A DNA stretch of 64,000 bases. Origin: Curtobacterium sp. MCLR17_007 (GTDB lineage: Bacteria > Actinomycetota > Actinomycetes > Actinomycetales > Microbacteriaceae). Under the pieces are notes generated by a model. It was not told the DNA's origin and made no database searches. It was given only the letters and a program-made list of their open reading frames with translations. A program made the position numbers and the translations under genes. Every line of letters starts with the position of its first letter. The stretch's first letter is position 1. The stretch lies in assembly GCF_003234655.2 (NCBI RefSeq), contig NZ_CP126271.1:3286001-3350000 (forward strand). Direction: 5' to 3'. Below, one piece after another: positions 39,382 through 49,045 of the stretch.

Positions 39382-39445
39382 GGTCGTTCCCCCGAGGAAG
39401 CTGCTGGTCAGGCCGTGCTGCCCGGTCCGCCCCGGACCGGGCATG

Positions 39446-39475
39446 TCCGGACCGCCGCGACGGCGGCAGTCCGGA
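39446..39475 (-). terminator. Hairpin between wxg100 copy 1 and rhs
   Basis: TCCGGACCGCCG pairs with CGGCGGCAGTCCGGA (near-perfect). It may attenuate read-through so that the WXG100 partner is made in excess over Rhs. Confidence 0.65.
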
Positions 39476-39489
39476 CGGTGGTGCGGTGG

Positions 39490-39771
39490 CTACGCGCCGC
39501 CACCCGCAGTGAAGATGTCCTGCGAGATCTTGTCGAGCTGCGTGCGCAGCTGCTCGAGCTCGGTCTTCGCCTTGTCGAGGGCGGCCTTGGTCTCCGGCCA
39601 GGTCGACCCACGGAAGGTCGATGCGAGCGGGCCGTCCCAGACGTTGGAGTCGGACAGGATCCGCCCCTGGGCGTCGAGCTGCGAGATCTGGTCGGTGAAA
39701 CCACCGTTGACGATCGACTGGATCTGGCGGATGGCCGACTTGGCCTGCTCGGTGGAGAGCACACGAGACAT
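39490..39771 (-). CDS. WXG100 (ESAT-6-like) protein, copy 1
   Basis: This 93-residue WXG100 protein is identical in sequence to the copy at 33116-33397, with the WDG turn near residue 45. It is the first gene of the Rhs module and probably forms a helical hairpin partner for export of the Rhs protein by the EccC/EssC-like motor. ATG 39771 has AAAGAGG 6 nt upstream. Upstream, TATGGT and a GGGGGGATTCC motif on the same strand suggest the module promoter (39810-39870). Confidence 0.92.
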   Translation of the reverse strand: MSRVLSTEQAKSAIRQIQSIVNGGFTDQISQLDAQGRILSDSNVWDGPLASTFRGSTWPETKAALDKAKTELEQLRTQLDKISQDIFTAGGGA

Positions 39772-40012
39772 GGTGAACCTCTTTCATTTCGTAGCTGCAC
39801 CCCCGCGCAGTGGAATCCCCCCGGAGGCTCTGACAGCGCCACCATACCCACATTCCCGTCTCAGATGTCACCGTTCGTATATCATGACGATGCCTTACCC
39901 CTGTAGGCGGGGCACCAACACGACGGCCTCCCGGAGCAGTCACCCGCCGGAGTTCTCCACAGGCAGCGCTGACCCGGATCCCGCCCCTGGGACCGGGTGG
40001 CAGGATGTGCGC
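39772..40012. promoter_or_regulatory. Divergent promoter region, Rhs module and ppk
   Basis: No gene is present. On the minus strand, TATGGT (about 39850) followed by GGGGGGATTCC is a plausible wxg100 promoter. On the plus strand, CAGGAT (40001-40006) lies 6 nt before the ppk start. This is the right boundary of the accessory island. Confidence 0.45.
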
Positions 40013-42178
40013 ATGGACACCGAACCGCAGCTCGACGGCGAATCCGTCTCGCACGACCTCGACGACTTCGACGAGGTCGTCGAGATCGAGCACGAGTCGC
40101 TGCCGACGGACCGGTACTTCGACCGCGAGATCAGCTGGCTGCGGTTCAACCAGCGTGTCCTCGAGCTCGGCGAGGACCGCACGGTGCCCCTCCTCGAACG
40201 CGCCAACTTCCTGGCGATCTTCGCCTCGAACCTCGACGAGTTCTTCATGGTCCGGGTCGCGGGGCTCAAACGCCGCATCGACACCGGCATCGCGGTCCCG
40301 ACCAACGTCGGACGCGCCCCCAGCGATGTCCTGCGCGACATCGCCAACAAGGCGCACGAGCTGCAGGACCGGCACGCCCAGGCGTTCATCGGGTCGCTCA
40401 AGCCGGACATGGACGCCGCAGGCATCCACATCGAGCACTGGTCCGACCTGGCCGAGGCCGACCGACTGACCATGCGCGACTACTTCGCCGAGCAGATCTT
40501 CCCGGTCCTCATGCCCCTGGCGGTCGACCCGGCCCACCCGTTCCCGTACATCTCCGGGCTCTCACTGAACCTGGCGGTGCGCGTCCGCAACCCGAAGTCG
40601 CAGCGCCAGGAGTTCGCACGCCTCAAGGTCCCGCAGAACTTCTCGCGCCTGATCAAGCTGCCGGACGACAACTCCGGGCGCATGCGCTTCATCCCGCTCG
40701 AAGACCTGATCGCCAACCACCTGGGCGACCTGTTCCCGGGGATGGAGGTGCTCGAGCACCACGTGTTCCGCGTCACCCGCAACGAGGACGTCGAGATCGA
40801 GGAAGACGAGGCCGAGAACCTCATCCAGGCCCTCGAACGCGAACTGCTCCGTCGTCGGTTCGGCCCGCCCATCCGCCTCGAGATCACCGAGGACATGGAC
40901 CCGGTCACGCTCGACCTGCTCGTGCGCGAGCTCGACATCACCGAGCAAGAGGTCTACCGGCTGCCGTCACCGCTCGACCTGGCGTGCCTGTTCGAGATCT
41001 CGAAGATCCCCCGTCCCGACCTCCACTACCCCAAGCACGTGCCGACCACCCCGGTGCAGTTCCAGCCGGGCGAACCGAACACCAAGCCCGACCTGTTCCG
41101 CGCCATCGCGACCAGGGACGTCCTGGTGCACCACCCGTACGAGTCCTTCGCGACGAGTGTGCAGGCCTTCCTGGAACAGGCGGCCGCCGACCCGAACGTG
41201 CTCGCGATCAAGCAGACGCTGTACCGCACCTCGGGGGACTCCCCCATCGTCGAAGCGCTGATCGACGCCGCGGCCGCGGGCAAGCAGGTGCTGGCGCTCG
41301 TCGAGATCAAGGCGCGCTTCGACGAGCAGAACAACATCACCTGGGCCCGCAAGCTCGAGAAGGCCGGCGTGCACGTGGTCTACGGCCTGGTCGGGCTCAA
41401 GACGCACTCCAAGCTCGTGCTCGTCATCCGACAAGAGGGCGGGACGCTCAAGCACTACAGCCACATCGGCACGGGCAACTACAACCCCAAGACCTCCCGC
41501 ATCTACGAGGACATGGGCCTGTTCACCGCCGACGACACCGTGGGCAAGGACCTGACCCGTCTGTTCAACGAACTGTCCGGCTACGCGATCGAGAAGAAGT
41601 TCAAGCGCCTGCTCGTGGCACCGCTGCACCTGCGCAAGGGGCTGCTCAAGCGGATCCAGGTCGAGACGGACAACGCACTCGCCGGCAAGCCGTCGGGCAT
41701 CCGCATCAAGGTCAACTCGATGGTCGACGAGCAGATCATCGACGCCCTCTACCTGGCCAGCCAGGCGGGCGTGCCGATCGACATCTGGGTGCGCGGGATC
41801 TGCTCGCTCAAGCCGGGGATCGAGGGCGTCAGCGAGACCATCCGCGTCCGCAGCGTGGTCGGGCGGTACCTCGAGCACTCGCGGGCGTTCGCGTTCCACA
41901 ACGAGGGCGACCCGTTCGTGTTCATCGGCAGCGCGGACATGATGCACCGCAACCTCGACCGCCGCGTCGAGGCCCTCGTGCGCCTGTCCGAGCCGGCCCA
42001 CGTCAACGAGGTCACCGAGATGTTCGACCTGGCGATGGCCGAGTCCACCAGCTCGTGGCACCTGGAGTCCGACGGCGAGTGGACGCGTCGATCGACCGAC
42101 GAGGACGGACGCCCTCTGCAGGACGTGCAGAATGTCATCATGCGGCAGATCTCGTCCCGGAAGCGCTCCGCACGGTGA
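40013..42178 (+). CDS. ppk: Polyphosphate kinase
   Basis: The 721-residue PPK1 makes polyphosphate from ATP. It has the N-terminal helical domain ([21 protein letters not shown]), the head domain with [22 protein letters not shown], and two phospholipase-D-like catalytic domains with [17 protein letters not shown], the catalytic-histidine region [19 protein letters not shown] and the late [20 protein letters not shown] 40013 is preceded by CAGGAT with 6 nt between (leaderless layout). Its stop overlaps the NUDIX gene start in GTGA. Confidence 0.95.
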   Translation: MDTEPQLDGESVSHDLDDFDEVVEIEHESLPTDRYFDREISWLRFNQRVLELGEDRTVPLLERANFLAIFASNLDEFFMVRVAGLKRRIDTGIAVPTNVGRAPSDVLRDIANKAHELQDRHAQAFIGSLKPDMDAAGIHIEHWSDLAEADRLTMRDYFAEQIFPVLMPLAVDPAHPFPYISGLSLNLAVRVRNPKSQRQEFARLKVPQNFSRLIKLPDDNSGRMRFIPLEDLIANHLGDLFPGMEVLEHHVFRVTRNEDVEIEEDEAENLIQALERELLRRRFGPPIRLEITEDMDPVTLDLLVRELDITEQEVYRLPSPLDLACLFEISKIPRPDLHYPKHVPTTPVQFQPGEPNTKPDLFRAIATRDVLVHHPYESFATSVQAFLEQAAADPNVLAIKQTLYRTSGDSPIVEALIDAAAAGKQVLALVEIKARFDEQNNITWARKLEKAGVHVVYGLVGLKTHSKLVLVIRQEGGTLKHYSHIGTGNYNPKTSRIYEDMGLFTADDTVGKDLTRLFNELSGYAIEKKFKRLLVAPLHLRKGLLKRIQVETDNALAGKPSGIRIKVNSMVDEQIIDALYLASQAGVPIDIWVRGICSLKPGIEGVSETIRVRSVVGRYLEHSRAFAFHNEGDPFVFIGSADMMHRNLDRRVEALVRLSEPAHVNEVTEMFDLAMAESTSSWHLESDGEWTRRSTDEDGRPLQDVQNVIMRQISSRKRSAR

Positions 42179-43122
42179 AGGGCGGACCCTCGGGGCCCGT
42201 GGTCGCCGCCGGCGCGGTCGTCTGGCGCCACCAGGACGGCATCCCCGTCGTGCTGCTCATCCACCGCGAGCACCACAAGGACGTCTCGTTCCCCAAGGGC
42301 AAGGTCGACCCGGGCGAGGCCGTCACCACCGCTGCCGTGCGCGAGATCGACGAGGAGACCGGCTACCGCGTCCACCTCGGCGCGCCGCTCGGCACCGCCG
42401 AGTACGTGCTGCCGAACGGACGCGACAAGGTCGTCCACTACTGGGCCGCCAAGGTCTCGACGAAGGAACACGAGCGCGCCGGACGGTTCCAGCCGAACGA
42501 CGAGGTCGCAGCGATCGAGTGGGTGAGCATCGACGACGCGCGCGCCCGGCTGACCTACGCGCGCGACGTCGAGATCCTCGAGCGCTTCGCCGACCGCGTG
42601 GCCGAGGGACAGCACGACACGTTCGCGCTCATCGCGTTGCGGCACGCGAAGACGACGCCCGGCTCCGAGTGGCACGGGCCGGACGCCACCCGCCCGTTGC
42701 TCGCGGTCGGGCGGTCCCAGGCCAAGGCCGTCGCGGCCCCGGTCGCCGCCTACGGTCCGCGCAAGATCATCAGCAGCCGAGCTGCGCGGTGCCTGGCGAC
42801 GGTCGAGCCGTTGTCCGACACGCTCAGACTCGGTGTCACGAGCACCGCCGACATCAGCCAGGACGCCCACGACCAGGGCTCGGCCGACGTCAAGGGCGTC
42901 GTCCGCAAGCGGCTGGCGAAGGGCAGGACCGCGGTGCTGTGCTCCCACGGCCCGGTGCTGCCGGACATCGTCGCGCGCATCGCCACCGACACCGCTGCGG
43001 ACACCAGCCGGTTCGACCTGCGCCGCGCCGCGATGCTGTCGGTCGGGGACTTCGCCGTGATGCACATCGCCGACGGCGCACTCGTCGCGGTCGAGACCCA
43101 CCGCAACCCGGTCTCGGGCTGA
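42175..43122 (+). CDS. NUDIX hydrolase fused to histidine phosphatase (MutT1-like)
   Basis: The 315-residue fusion has an N-terminal NUDIX domain whose box is intact ([23 protein letters not shown], about residues 42-64). Its C-terminal histidine-phosphatase-like domain (about 155-315) has LRHAKT and a late [10 protein letters not shown]. The order matches mycobacterial MutT1, which hydrolyses 8-oxo-dGTP and diadenosine polyphosphates. Coupling to ppk (GTGA overlap) suggests a role in nucleotide or polyphosphate turnover. The first histidine motif is LRHAKTTPG, not the strict RHG, as is usual for this branch. Confidence 0.88.
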   Translation: MKGGPSGPVVAAGAVVWRHQDGIPVVLLIHREHHKDVSFPKGKVDPGEAVTTAAVREIDEETGYRVHLGAPLGTAEYVLPNGRDKVVHYWAAKVSTKEHERAGRFQPNDEVAAIEWVSIDDARARLTYARDVEILERFADRVAEGQHDTFALIALRHAKTTPGSEWHGPDATRPLLAVGRSQAKAVAAPVAAYGPRKIISSRAARCLATVEPLSDTLRLGVTSTADISQDAHDQGSADVKGVVRKRLAKGRTAVLCSHGPVLPDIVARIATDTAADTSRFDLRRAAMLSVGDFAVMHIADGALVAVETHRNPVSG

Positions 43123-43278
43123 CCGAAGCCCCACCCGCTCCACCGTAGAGCCAGGTGTCCACCGGGCAGACGCCAGCGGGACCGAGCCGACCCGAGCCTC
43201 CAGTCCGTAGGCACGCTGCTCCTGAGCATGCTCCCCCGACCGCGCCCTCGCGCCGGTTCCGCGCCGCGACAACCCCTC

Positions 43279-43333
43279 GTTCACCTTCCGTTCACCGGCC
43301 GAGACCAATCCGGTCACTTCACGTCCCTACAGT
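43279..43333 (+). promoter_or_regulatory. Pho box and promoter of pstSCAB
   Basis: Two perfect GTTCACC units at 43279-43285 and 43290-43296, spaced 11 nt, match the direct-repeat PHO box of actinobacterial PhoP/RegX3. A TACAGT -10-like hexamer lies at 43328-43333, about 32 bp further on. This is the best regulator site in the window and points to phosphate-starvation induction. Confidence 0.8.
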
Positions 43334-43405
43334 CGCTCGCGGGTCGGCACCGACCCACGGGACCAGCAGCGGTCCCACCTGCACTCACTTCCCGAAGGGA
43401 CCCCT

Positions 43406-44515
43406 GTGAACATCAAGCGAATCGGCTCGGTCGCGGCAATCGCGATCGCCGGCGCGGTCGTGCTCTCCTCGTGCGCGGCGAACGAAGGCGGCGCGGGCAG
43501 CACCTCGTCGGCCTCGGCCTCGGGTGTCGACTACTCGAAGCTCTCCGGCACCCTGACCGGCTCGGGCTCCTCCGCACAGCAGACCGCCGAGACCGTCTGG
43601 GCCACCGGCTTCCAGGACATGGCCTCCGGCGTCACGGTCAACTACTCGCCGGACGGCTCCGGCGCTGGCCGCAAGAACTTCATGTCCGGCGCGGCGGACT
43701 TCGCCGGCTCGGACGCAGCACTCTCCGACGAGGAGCTCTCGGGCACGTTCGCGAACTGCGCAGCGGACTCGAAGGCCACCGACATCCCCGTCTACATCTC
43801 CCCGATCGCCATCGCCTACAAGGTGGACGGCGTCAAGGACCTGAGCCTCGACGCGAAGACCATCGCGGGCATCTTCTCGGGCAAGATCACGAAGTGGAAC
43901 GACTCGCAGATCGCCGACCTGAACAAGGGCGTCGACCTGCCGGACGCGAACATCACGGTCGTGCACCGCTCGGACGACTCGGGCACCACGCAGAACTTCT
44001 CCGAGTACCTGTCGGCGAACGCCGGTGACGTGTGGACCGAGGCCCCCAGCCAGACGTTCCCGTACCAGGTCGGCGACGCCGCGGCCAAGACCTCCGGTGT
44101 GGCCTCGGCCATGCAGGGCGCCTCGAACGCGATCACCTACATCGACGACTCGGGTGCGGGTGACCTCGCCAAGGCCAAGCTCATGGTCGGCGACACCGCC
44201 ACCGAGATCAGCGCCGACGGTGCTGCCAAGGTCGTCGCGGACTCCGAGACGGTCTCCGGCCGCGCGGACAACGACCTCGCGATCGACATCGACCGCAAGG
44301 ACACCGCCAAGGGCGCATGGCCGCTCGTGCTCGTCTCCTACGCCATCGCGTGCCAGGAGTACAAGGACTCGACCAAGGCCGACCTCGTCAAGTCGTACCT
44401 GACCTACGTGGTCTCGGACGACGCCCAGAAGGCCGCCGCCTCGGAGGCCAAGTCGGCCGCCCTGTCGAGCGACCTCGGCAAGAAGGCCGCTGACGCGGTC
44501 GCCTCCATCAAGTAA
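43406..44515 (+). CDS. pstS: Phosphate ABC transporter substrate-binding lipoprotein
   Basis: The 369-residue protein binds phosphate outside the membrane. It has a lipoprotein signal with C23 in VVLSSCAAN, then the PstS fold with LTGSGSSAQQ, NYSPDGSGAGRKNFMSGAADFAGSDAAL and VVHRSDDSGTTQNFSEYL, which contribute phosphate-binding residues. GTG 43406 follows GAAGGGACC. It is the first gene of pstSCAB, behind a Pho box, and a hairpin after it probably lets PstS exceed the membrane subunits. Confidence 0.95.
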   Translation: MNIKRIGSVAAIAIAGAVVLSSCAANEGGAGSTSSASASGVDYSKLSGTLTGSGSSAQQTAETVWATGFQDMASGVTVNYSPDGSGAGRKNFMSGAADFAGSDAALSDEELSGTFANCAADSKATDIPVYISPIAIAYKVDGVKDLSLDAKTIAGIFSGKITKWNDSQIADLNKGVDLPDANITVVHRSDDSGTTQNFSEYLSANAGDVWTEAPSQTFPYQVGDAAAKTSGVASAMQGASNAITYIDDSGAGDLAKAKLMVGDTATEISADGAAKVVADSETVSGRADNDLAIDIDRKDTAKGAWPLVLVSYAIACQEYKDSTKADLVKSYLTYVVSDDAQKAAASEAKSAALSSDLGKKAADAVASIK

Positions 44516-44528
44516 CTCCTCACCGAGA

Positions 44529-44565
44529 GCCCGGACGCCGGTCAACCCACCACCGGCGTCCGGGC
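44529..44565 (+). terminator. Attenuating hairpin between pstS and pstC
   Basis: GCCCGGACGCCGGT pairs with ACCGGCGTCCGGGC in the 83-bp pstS-pstC gap, with no T-run. It is a likely partial terminator or mRNA 3'-stabiliser for pstS. Confidence 0.75.
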
Positions 44566-44598
44566 ACTTCCCCGTCTCCCGACAGGAGTCCACTCCCC

Positions 44599-45549
44599 AT
44601 GACGACCGCACCCGTCAAACAGGGTCCTTCGATCACCCCGCCGAAGCCCAAGGCCGTCGTCCGTGTCGGCGACCGCGTGTTCTCCGCCGCCTCGGTCATC
44701 TCCGGTGGCCTCATCCTGGTGGTCCTCGCCCTGGTCGCGGCCTTCCTGGTCTGGCAGAGCATCCCCGCCTTCTCGGCGAAGGTCGGCGAACTGCCGAACC
44801 AGGCCGGGAACTTCTGGGAGTACGTCGGCCCGCTGGTCTTCGGCACCGTGTGGTCCGCGCTGCTCGCGCTCGTCATGGCCGTGCCGCTCTCGCTCGGCAT
44901 CGCCCTCTTCATCTCGCACTTCGCGCCCCGGCGCATCGCACCGCTGCTCGGCTACGTCATCGACCTGCTCGCCGCGGTGCCCTCGGTCGTCTACGGCCTG
45001 TGGGGCATCGTCGTGCTGTCGCAGTTCGTGAAGCCGTTCTACGCGTTCCTCAACGAGTACTTCGCGTGGATCCCGCTGTTCTCCGGGCAGGTCTCCGGCA
45101 CGGGTCGCACGATCCTGACCGCGTCGATCGTGCTCGCGGTCATGACGATCCCGATCATGACGGCGATCATGCGCGAGATCTTCCTGCAGGCGCCGACCCT
45201 CAACGAAGAGGCCGCCCTCGCCCTCGGCGCCACCCGCTGGGAGATGATCCGCCTGTCGGTCCTGCCGTTCGCCAAGTCCGGGATCGTGTCCGCGGTCATG
45301 CTCGGTCTCGGCCGTGCTCTCGGCGAGACGATGGCCATCGCCCTGGTGCTGTCGGTCTCGACGAACGTCACCTTCAAGGTGCTCACGTCGCTCAACCCCT
45401 CGACCATCGCGGCGAACATCGCCCTGCAGTTCGCCGAGGCGTCCGGAACGGCCCTGAACGCGCTCATCGCGACGGGCCTGATCCTGTTCGTCATCACCCT
45501 GGTCATCAACATGCTCGCGCGGTACATCGTGCGCGCACGCGTCAGCTGA
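44599..45549 (+). CDS. pstC: Phosphate ABC transporter permease PstC
   Basis: The 316-residue integral membrane protein has six predicted helices and the ABC permease EAA loop ([24 protein letters not shown], about residues 205-225) that contacts PstB. It forms the channel with PstA. ATG 44599 has ACAGGAG 9-15 nt upstream. The next gene pstA starts 15 bp after its stop. Confidence 0.95.
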   Translation: MTTAPVKQGPSITPPKPKAVVRVGDRVFSAASVISGGLILVVLALVAAFLVWQSIPAFSAKVGELPNQAGNFWEYVGPLVFGTVWSALLALVMAVPLSLGIALFISHFAPRRIAPLLGYVIDLLAAVPSVVYGLWGIVVLSQFVKPFYAFLNEYFAWIPLFSGQVSGTGRTILTASIVLAVMTIPIMTAIMREIFLQAPTLNEEAALALGATRWEMIRLSVLPFAKSGIVSAVMLGLGRALGETMAIALVLSVSTNVTFKVLTSLNPSTIAANIALQFAEASGTALNALIATGLILFVITLVINMLARYIVRARVS

Positions 45550-45563
45550 GAGGTCACGCCCCG

Positions 45564-46643
45564 ATGTCCCTCGCACTCCGTCAGTCCGCCGGCAACGTCT
45601 TCGCCAACGGCAAGCTGCACAAGTCCGTCCCGTGGCTGCTCCTCGGCGGCAGCTGGGTCGCGCTGGCCCTCGTCTTCGCGCTGCTCAACGCCGGCGGTGC
45701 GGTCAAGGACTTCAACGTCGTGGCCGCGCTGTTCCTCGGCACGGTCCTGTTCGACGTCCTGATCGTCGTCGTCTCGCGCATCGTCGAAGGCGGACGCAAG
45801 GCCGTCGACCGGCTGGTCACCTCGCTCGTGATCACCGCGTTCGTGATCGCGGTCCTGCCGCTCGTCTCGCTGCTGTGGACCGTGATCGCCGACGGGCTCG
45901 CCCGGTTCGACGTCGCCTTCTTCTCGTACTCGATGCGCGGCGTCATCTCGGTCGGCGGCGGTGCGCTGCACGCGCTCGTCGGCACACTCGAGATCACGCT
46001 GTTCGCGGCGCTGATCAGCGTCCCGATCGGCCTGCTCACCTCGATCTACCTGGTCGAGTACGGCCGCGGTGCACTCGCTCGCGGCATCACGTTCTTCGTC
46101 GACGTCATGACGGGCATCCCGTCGATCGTCGCCGGCCTGTTCGCCTACTCGCTCTTCGCGCTCTTCCTCGGCCCGGGTGCCCGCTTCGGCCTGGTCGGCT
46201 CGATCGCCCTCGCGGTCCTGATGATCCCGATCATCGTGCGGTCCACCGAAGAGGTCCTGAAGATCGTCCCGATGGAACTCCGCGAGGCCTCCTACGCGCT
46301 CGGCGTCCCGAAGTGGCTGACCATCGTGAAGATCGTCCTGCCCACGAGCCTCGCCGGCATCACGACGGGCGTCATGCTCGCGATCGCCCGCGTCATCGGC
46401 GAGACCGCACCGCTCCTGGTCACGGCCGGCTACACGTCGAGCATGAACTACGACCTGTTCGGCAACCCGATGATGACCCTGCCGGTGTTCGCCTACACGC
46501 AGTACTCGCAGCAGGGCGCCAACCCGGTGCCGTTCGTCGACCGGGCCTGGACCGCCGCACTGGTGCTCATCCTGATCGTGATGCTCCTGAACCTGCTGGC
46601 ACGCTTCGTCACCCGCCTCTTCGCCCCCAAGCTCTCGCGCTAG
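45564..46643 (+). CDS. pstA: Phosphate ABC transporter permease PstA
   Basis: The 359-residue membrane protein pairs with PstC. It has an extended N-terminal region with two extra hydrophobic segments (about 22-65), then six core helices and the EAA-type loop [24 protein letters not shown]. The start ATG 45564 follows GAGAGGTC. It is larger than E. coli PstA because of the N-terminal extension, as is common in actinobacteria. Confidence 0.94.
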   Translation: MSLALRQSAGNVFANGKLHKSVPWLLLGGSWVALALVFALLNAGGAVKDFNVVAALFLGTVLFDVLIVVVSRIVEGGRKAVDRLVTSLVITAFVIAVLPLVSLLWTVIADGLARFDVAFFSYSMRGVISVGGGALHALVGTLEITLFAALISVPIGLLTSIYLVEYGRGALARGITFFVDVMTGIPSIVAGLFAYSLFALFLGPGARFGLVGSIALAVLMIPIIVRSTEEVLKIVPMELREASYALGVPKWLTIVKIVLPTSLAGITTGVMLAIARVIGETAPLLVTAGYTSSMNYDLFGNPMMTLPVFAYTQYSQQGANPVPFVDRAWTAALVLILIVMLLNLLARFVTRLFAPKLSR

Positions 46644-46672
46644 CGCGAGTCCCGAACACAGTAAGGATCACC

Positions 46673-47452
46673 GTGTCCAAGCGCATCGAGGTCGACGGCC
46701 TCAACGTCTACTACTCGAAGTTCCGCGCCGTCGAGGGCGTCGACATGATCATCGAGCCCCGCACGGTCACCGCGTTCATCGGCCCGTCCGGCTGCGGCAA
46801 GTCCACGTTCCTCCGCACGCTCAACCGCATGCACGAGGTCATCCCCGGCGCGTACGTCGAGGGCTCGGTCAAGATCGACGGCGACGACCTGTACGCCCCG
46901 GGCGTCGACCCGGTCATCGTCCGCCGCCAGGTCGGCATGGTGTTCCAGCGCCCGAACCCGTTCCCGACGATGTCCATCAAGGACAACGTGCTCGCCGGCG
47001 TGAAGCTCAACAACAAGCGCATCAGCCGCTCGGAGGCCGACGACATCGTCGAGCGGTCGCTGCAGGGTGCCAACCTCTGGAACGAGGTCAAGGACCGCCT
47101 CGACAAGCCCGGCATGGGCCTGTCCGGTGGGCAGCAGCAGCGTCTGTGCATCGCTCGCGCGATCGCCGTCCAGCCCGACGTGCTCCTGATGGACGAGCCC
47201 TGCTCGGCACTCGACCCGATCTCGACCCTGGCGATCGAGGACCTGATCGAGGAGCTCAAGAAGGACTTCACGATCGTCATCGTGACCCACAACATGCAGC
47301 AGGCGTCGCGCGTCAGCGACCGGACCGCGTTCTTCAACATCGCGGGTACCGGCGCCCCCGGCAAGCTCATCGAGTACGACGACACCACGACGATGTTCTC
47401 GAACCCGTCGGTCAAGGCCACCGAGGACTACGTCTCGGGTCGCTTCGGATGA
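46673..47452 (+). CDS. pstB: Phosphate ABC transporter ATP-binding protein PstB
   Basis: The 259-residue ATPase has Walker [10 protein letters not shown] (about residues 36-44), signature [16 protein letters not shown], Walker [14 protein letters not shown] and the switch histidine in VTHNMQQA. It energises phosphate import through PstA/PstC. GTG 46673 follows GTAAGGA. It closes the operon and two terminator hairpins come after it. Confidence 0.95.
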   Translation: MSKRIEVDGLNVYYSKFRAVEGVDMIIEPRTVTAFIGPSGCGKSTFLRTLNRMHEVIPGAYVEGSVKIDGDDLYAPGVDPVIVRRQVGMVFQRPNPFPTMSIKDNVLAGVKLNNKRISRSEADDIVERSLQGANLWNEVKDRLDKPGMGLSGGQQQRLCIARAIAVQPDVLLMDEPCSALDPISTLAIEDLIEELKKDFTIVIVTHNMQQASRVSDRTAFFNIAGTGAPGKLIEYDDTTTMFSNPSVKATEDYVSGRFG

Positions 47453-47473
47453 GCTGACACCTGGCACGGCCTG

Positions 47474-47513
47474 GAGGCCCGGTGCACGTCCGCAACGGAC
47501 GGTGCCGGGCCTC
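47474..47513. terminator. Terminator after pstB, GGAGGCCCGGTGC family
   Basis: GAGGCCCGGTGCACGTCC pairs with GGACGGTGCCGGGCCTC with minor bulges, 21 bp after the pstB stop. Confidence 0.85.
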
Positions 47514-47527
47514 TCGTGGTCATGACG

Positions 47528-47565
47528 AAGGCCCGGCACCGTCCACAGGGACGGTGCCGGGCCTT
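47528..47565. terminator. Second terminator between pstB and rskA
   Basis: AAGGCCCGGCACCGTCC pairs with GGACGGTGCCGGGCCTT, a perfect 17-bp stem. It serves the convergent rskA transcript and backs up the pst terminator. The stem is nearly the same sequence as the preceding hairpin, inverted. Confidence 0.88.
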
Positions 47566-47579
47566 CCTGGTCGCGGGGA

Positions 47580-48449
47580 CTACACCGAGTCGGTGGGGAC
47601 CGCCACGATCGGGGTCGTGGTCGGCTGCTTCGAGCCACCGGCGGGCTCGACCGTGATGCCGATCGTCGCGCCGCTCGCCTTCTCGCCGCTCAGCACCGCC
47701 GAGCGCACGCCGCCGTCGACGTCGTTCATGAGACCGGCGGACTTGATGGTGCCGCCGGTGTCCTGCGAACCGATGTACCAGAGCTCGTAGGTCTTGTCGT
47801 CCGGAGCGGCCTTCACGCCGTCGAGGATGACGGCCGACTTGCCGAGCTGGTCCGACCACACGACCGTTGCCGTGCCGCCGCCGGTGACCGTCGCGCTCTT
47901 CCGTGCGAAGTCGGGCGAGGCGTAGATCTGGTCGAGACCGGACGCTGCCTGCGAGGAGGTGACCTCGGGGCCGGAGCCGCTGCCGAAGATCGCGCCGCCG
48001 GCACCGAGTCCGAGGGAGACACACACCACACCGACTGCCGCGACGGCACCGATGAACGCTGCCGGACGCTGGAACCACCGACGGCGAGCCGCAGCACTGG
48101 CCGCGCCACCACCGGAGGCGAGGGACGTGACGGAGGCGCTGGGGGCCTCCTGGACGGGTTCGGGCGCCTCGGTCGAGGCGAGGTGACGCGCCGGGGCGAC
48201 CGGCTCGGCGGGAGCCTGGGGCATCGTCTGGATCGCCGCCATCAGCGAGGACTTGAGCGACGCGGGCGGTGCGACGGACTCGACCGCGTAGGCCAGGGCA
48301 CGTGCGGTCTCGGCGAGCGAGTCAGCCTCGGCACGGAGCTCGGGGGATTCAGCGAGTGCGATCTCGAACTCGCGGCGCTCGTCCTCGGTGAGGGCGTCGG
48401 TCGCCCAGGATCCGGTCAGGAGCGCGGGGTCGTCGTGTCGTTGTGTCAT
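47580..48449 (-). CDS. rskA: RskA-type anti-sigma factor
   Basis: The 289-residue protein has a cytoplasmic anti-sigma region (TGSWATDALTEDERREFEIALAESPELRAEADSLAE, about residues 12-47) that would hold SigK, a linker, one membrane helix (about 130-155) and an extracytoplasmic RskA domain (TVVWSDQLGKSAVILDGVKAAPDDKTYELWYI). In mycobacteria such proteins release SigK after regulated proteolysis. The N-terminal region lacks a zinc-binding HxxxCxxC, as in RskA. Its ATG overlaps the sigK stop. Confidence 0.92.
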   Translation of the reverse strand: MTQRHDDPALLTGSWATDALTEDERREFEIALAESPELRAEADSLAETARALAYAVESVAPPASLKSSLMAAIQTMPQAPAEPVAPARHLASTEAPEPVQEAPSASVTSLASGGGAASAAARRRWFQRPAAFIGAVAAVGVVCVSLGLGAGGAIFGSGSGPEVTSSQAASGLDQIYASPDFARKSATVTGGGTATVVWSDQLGKSAVILDGVKAAPDDKTYELWYIGSQDTGGTIKSAGLMNDVDGGVRSAVLSGEKASGATIGITVEPAGGSKQPTTTPIVAVPTDSV

Positions 48450-49045
48450 GACGTCACCCCCATCTCGTCGCGTAGACGAATCATCCCGTCGCGGAGACGG
48501 GTCTTCACGGTGCCGATCGGCACCCCGAGCATCTCGGCCATCTCGCTGTGCGAGTAGCCGCCGTAGTAGGACAACTGGACTGCCTGGCGCTGGAACTCGG
48601 TCAGACGACCGAGGGCCCGGCTGACCCGCTCGTGTTCGATGCGGATCTCGACGGACTCGGACACCTGGTCGAACCCGGACTCGAAGTCGCGGATGCCGAT
48701 CTTGGTGTCGCGGTCTCGAGAAGACTGTGCGGCCCGGACCCGGTCGACGGCCCGGCGGTGGGCCATGGTGAGGATCCAGCTCGCTGCACTGCCGCGGCCG
48801 GTGTCGAACTTCGCGGCCTGTTGCCAGACCTCGAGGAAGACCTCTTGTGCAACCTCTTCGGACTGTGCGCGGTCCCGGAGGAGCCGTGTGATGAGCCCCA
48901 GGACCCGGCCGGCGAGTTCGTCGTAGAGCTCGGAGAAGGCCTGTTGGTCGCCCTGGGCGACCCGGAGGAGGAGGGAGTCAGCGGACACAGGGGCGCGCTC
49001 GGTCGAGCTCCAGCTGTCGGTGTCGCGTTCCACGATCGCAAGCAT
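48446..49045 (-). CDS. sigK: ECF-type RNA polymerase sigma factor SigK
   Basis: The 199-residue sigma factor has region 2 (FSELYDELAGRVLGLITRLLRD, EEVAQEVFLEVWQQA) and region 4 (LGRLTEFQRQAVQLSYYGGYSHSEMAEMLGVPIGTVKTRLRDGMIRLRD). Together with the adjacent RskA it forms the SigK/RskA pair; in mycobacteria SigK drives redox-linked envelope genes. ATG 49045 has an excellent AGGAGG a few bases upstream. The ATGA overlap with rskA keeps both products in proportion. Confidence 0.93.
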   Translation of the reverse strand: MLAIVERDTDSWSSTERAPVSADSLLLRVAQGDQQAFSELYDELAGRVLGLITRLLRDRAQSEEVAQEVFLEVWQQAAKFDTGRGSAASWILTMAHRRAVDRVRAAQSSRDRDTKIGIRDFESGFDQVSESVEIRIEHERVSRALGRLTEFQRQAVQLSYYGGYSHSEMAEMLGVPIGTVKTRLRDGMIRLRDEMGVTS

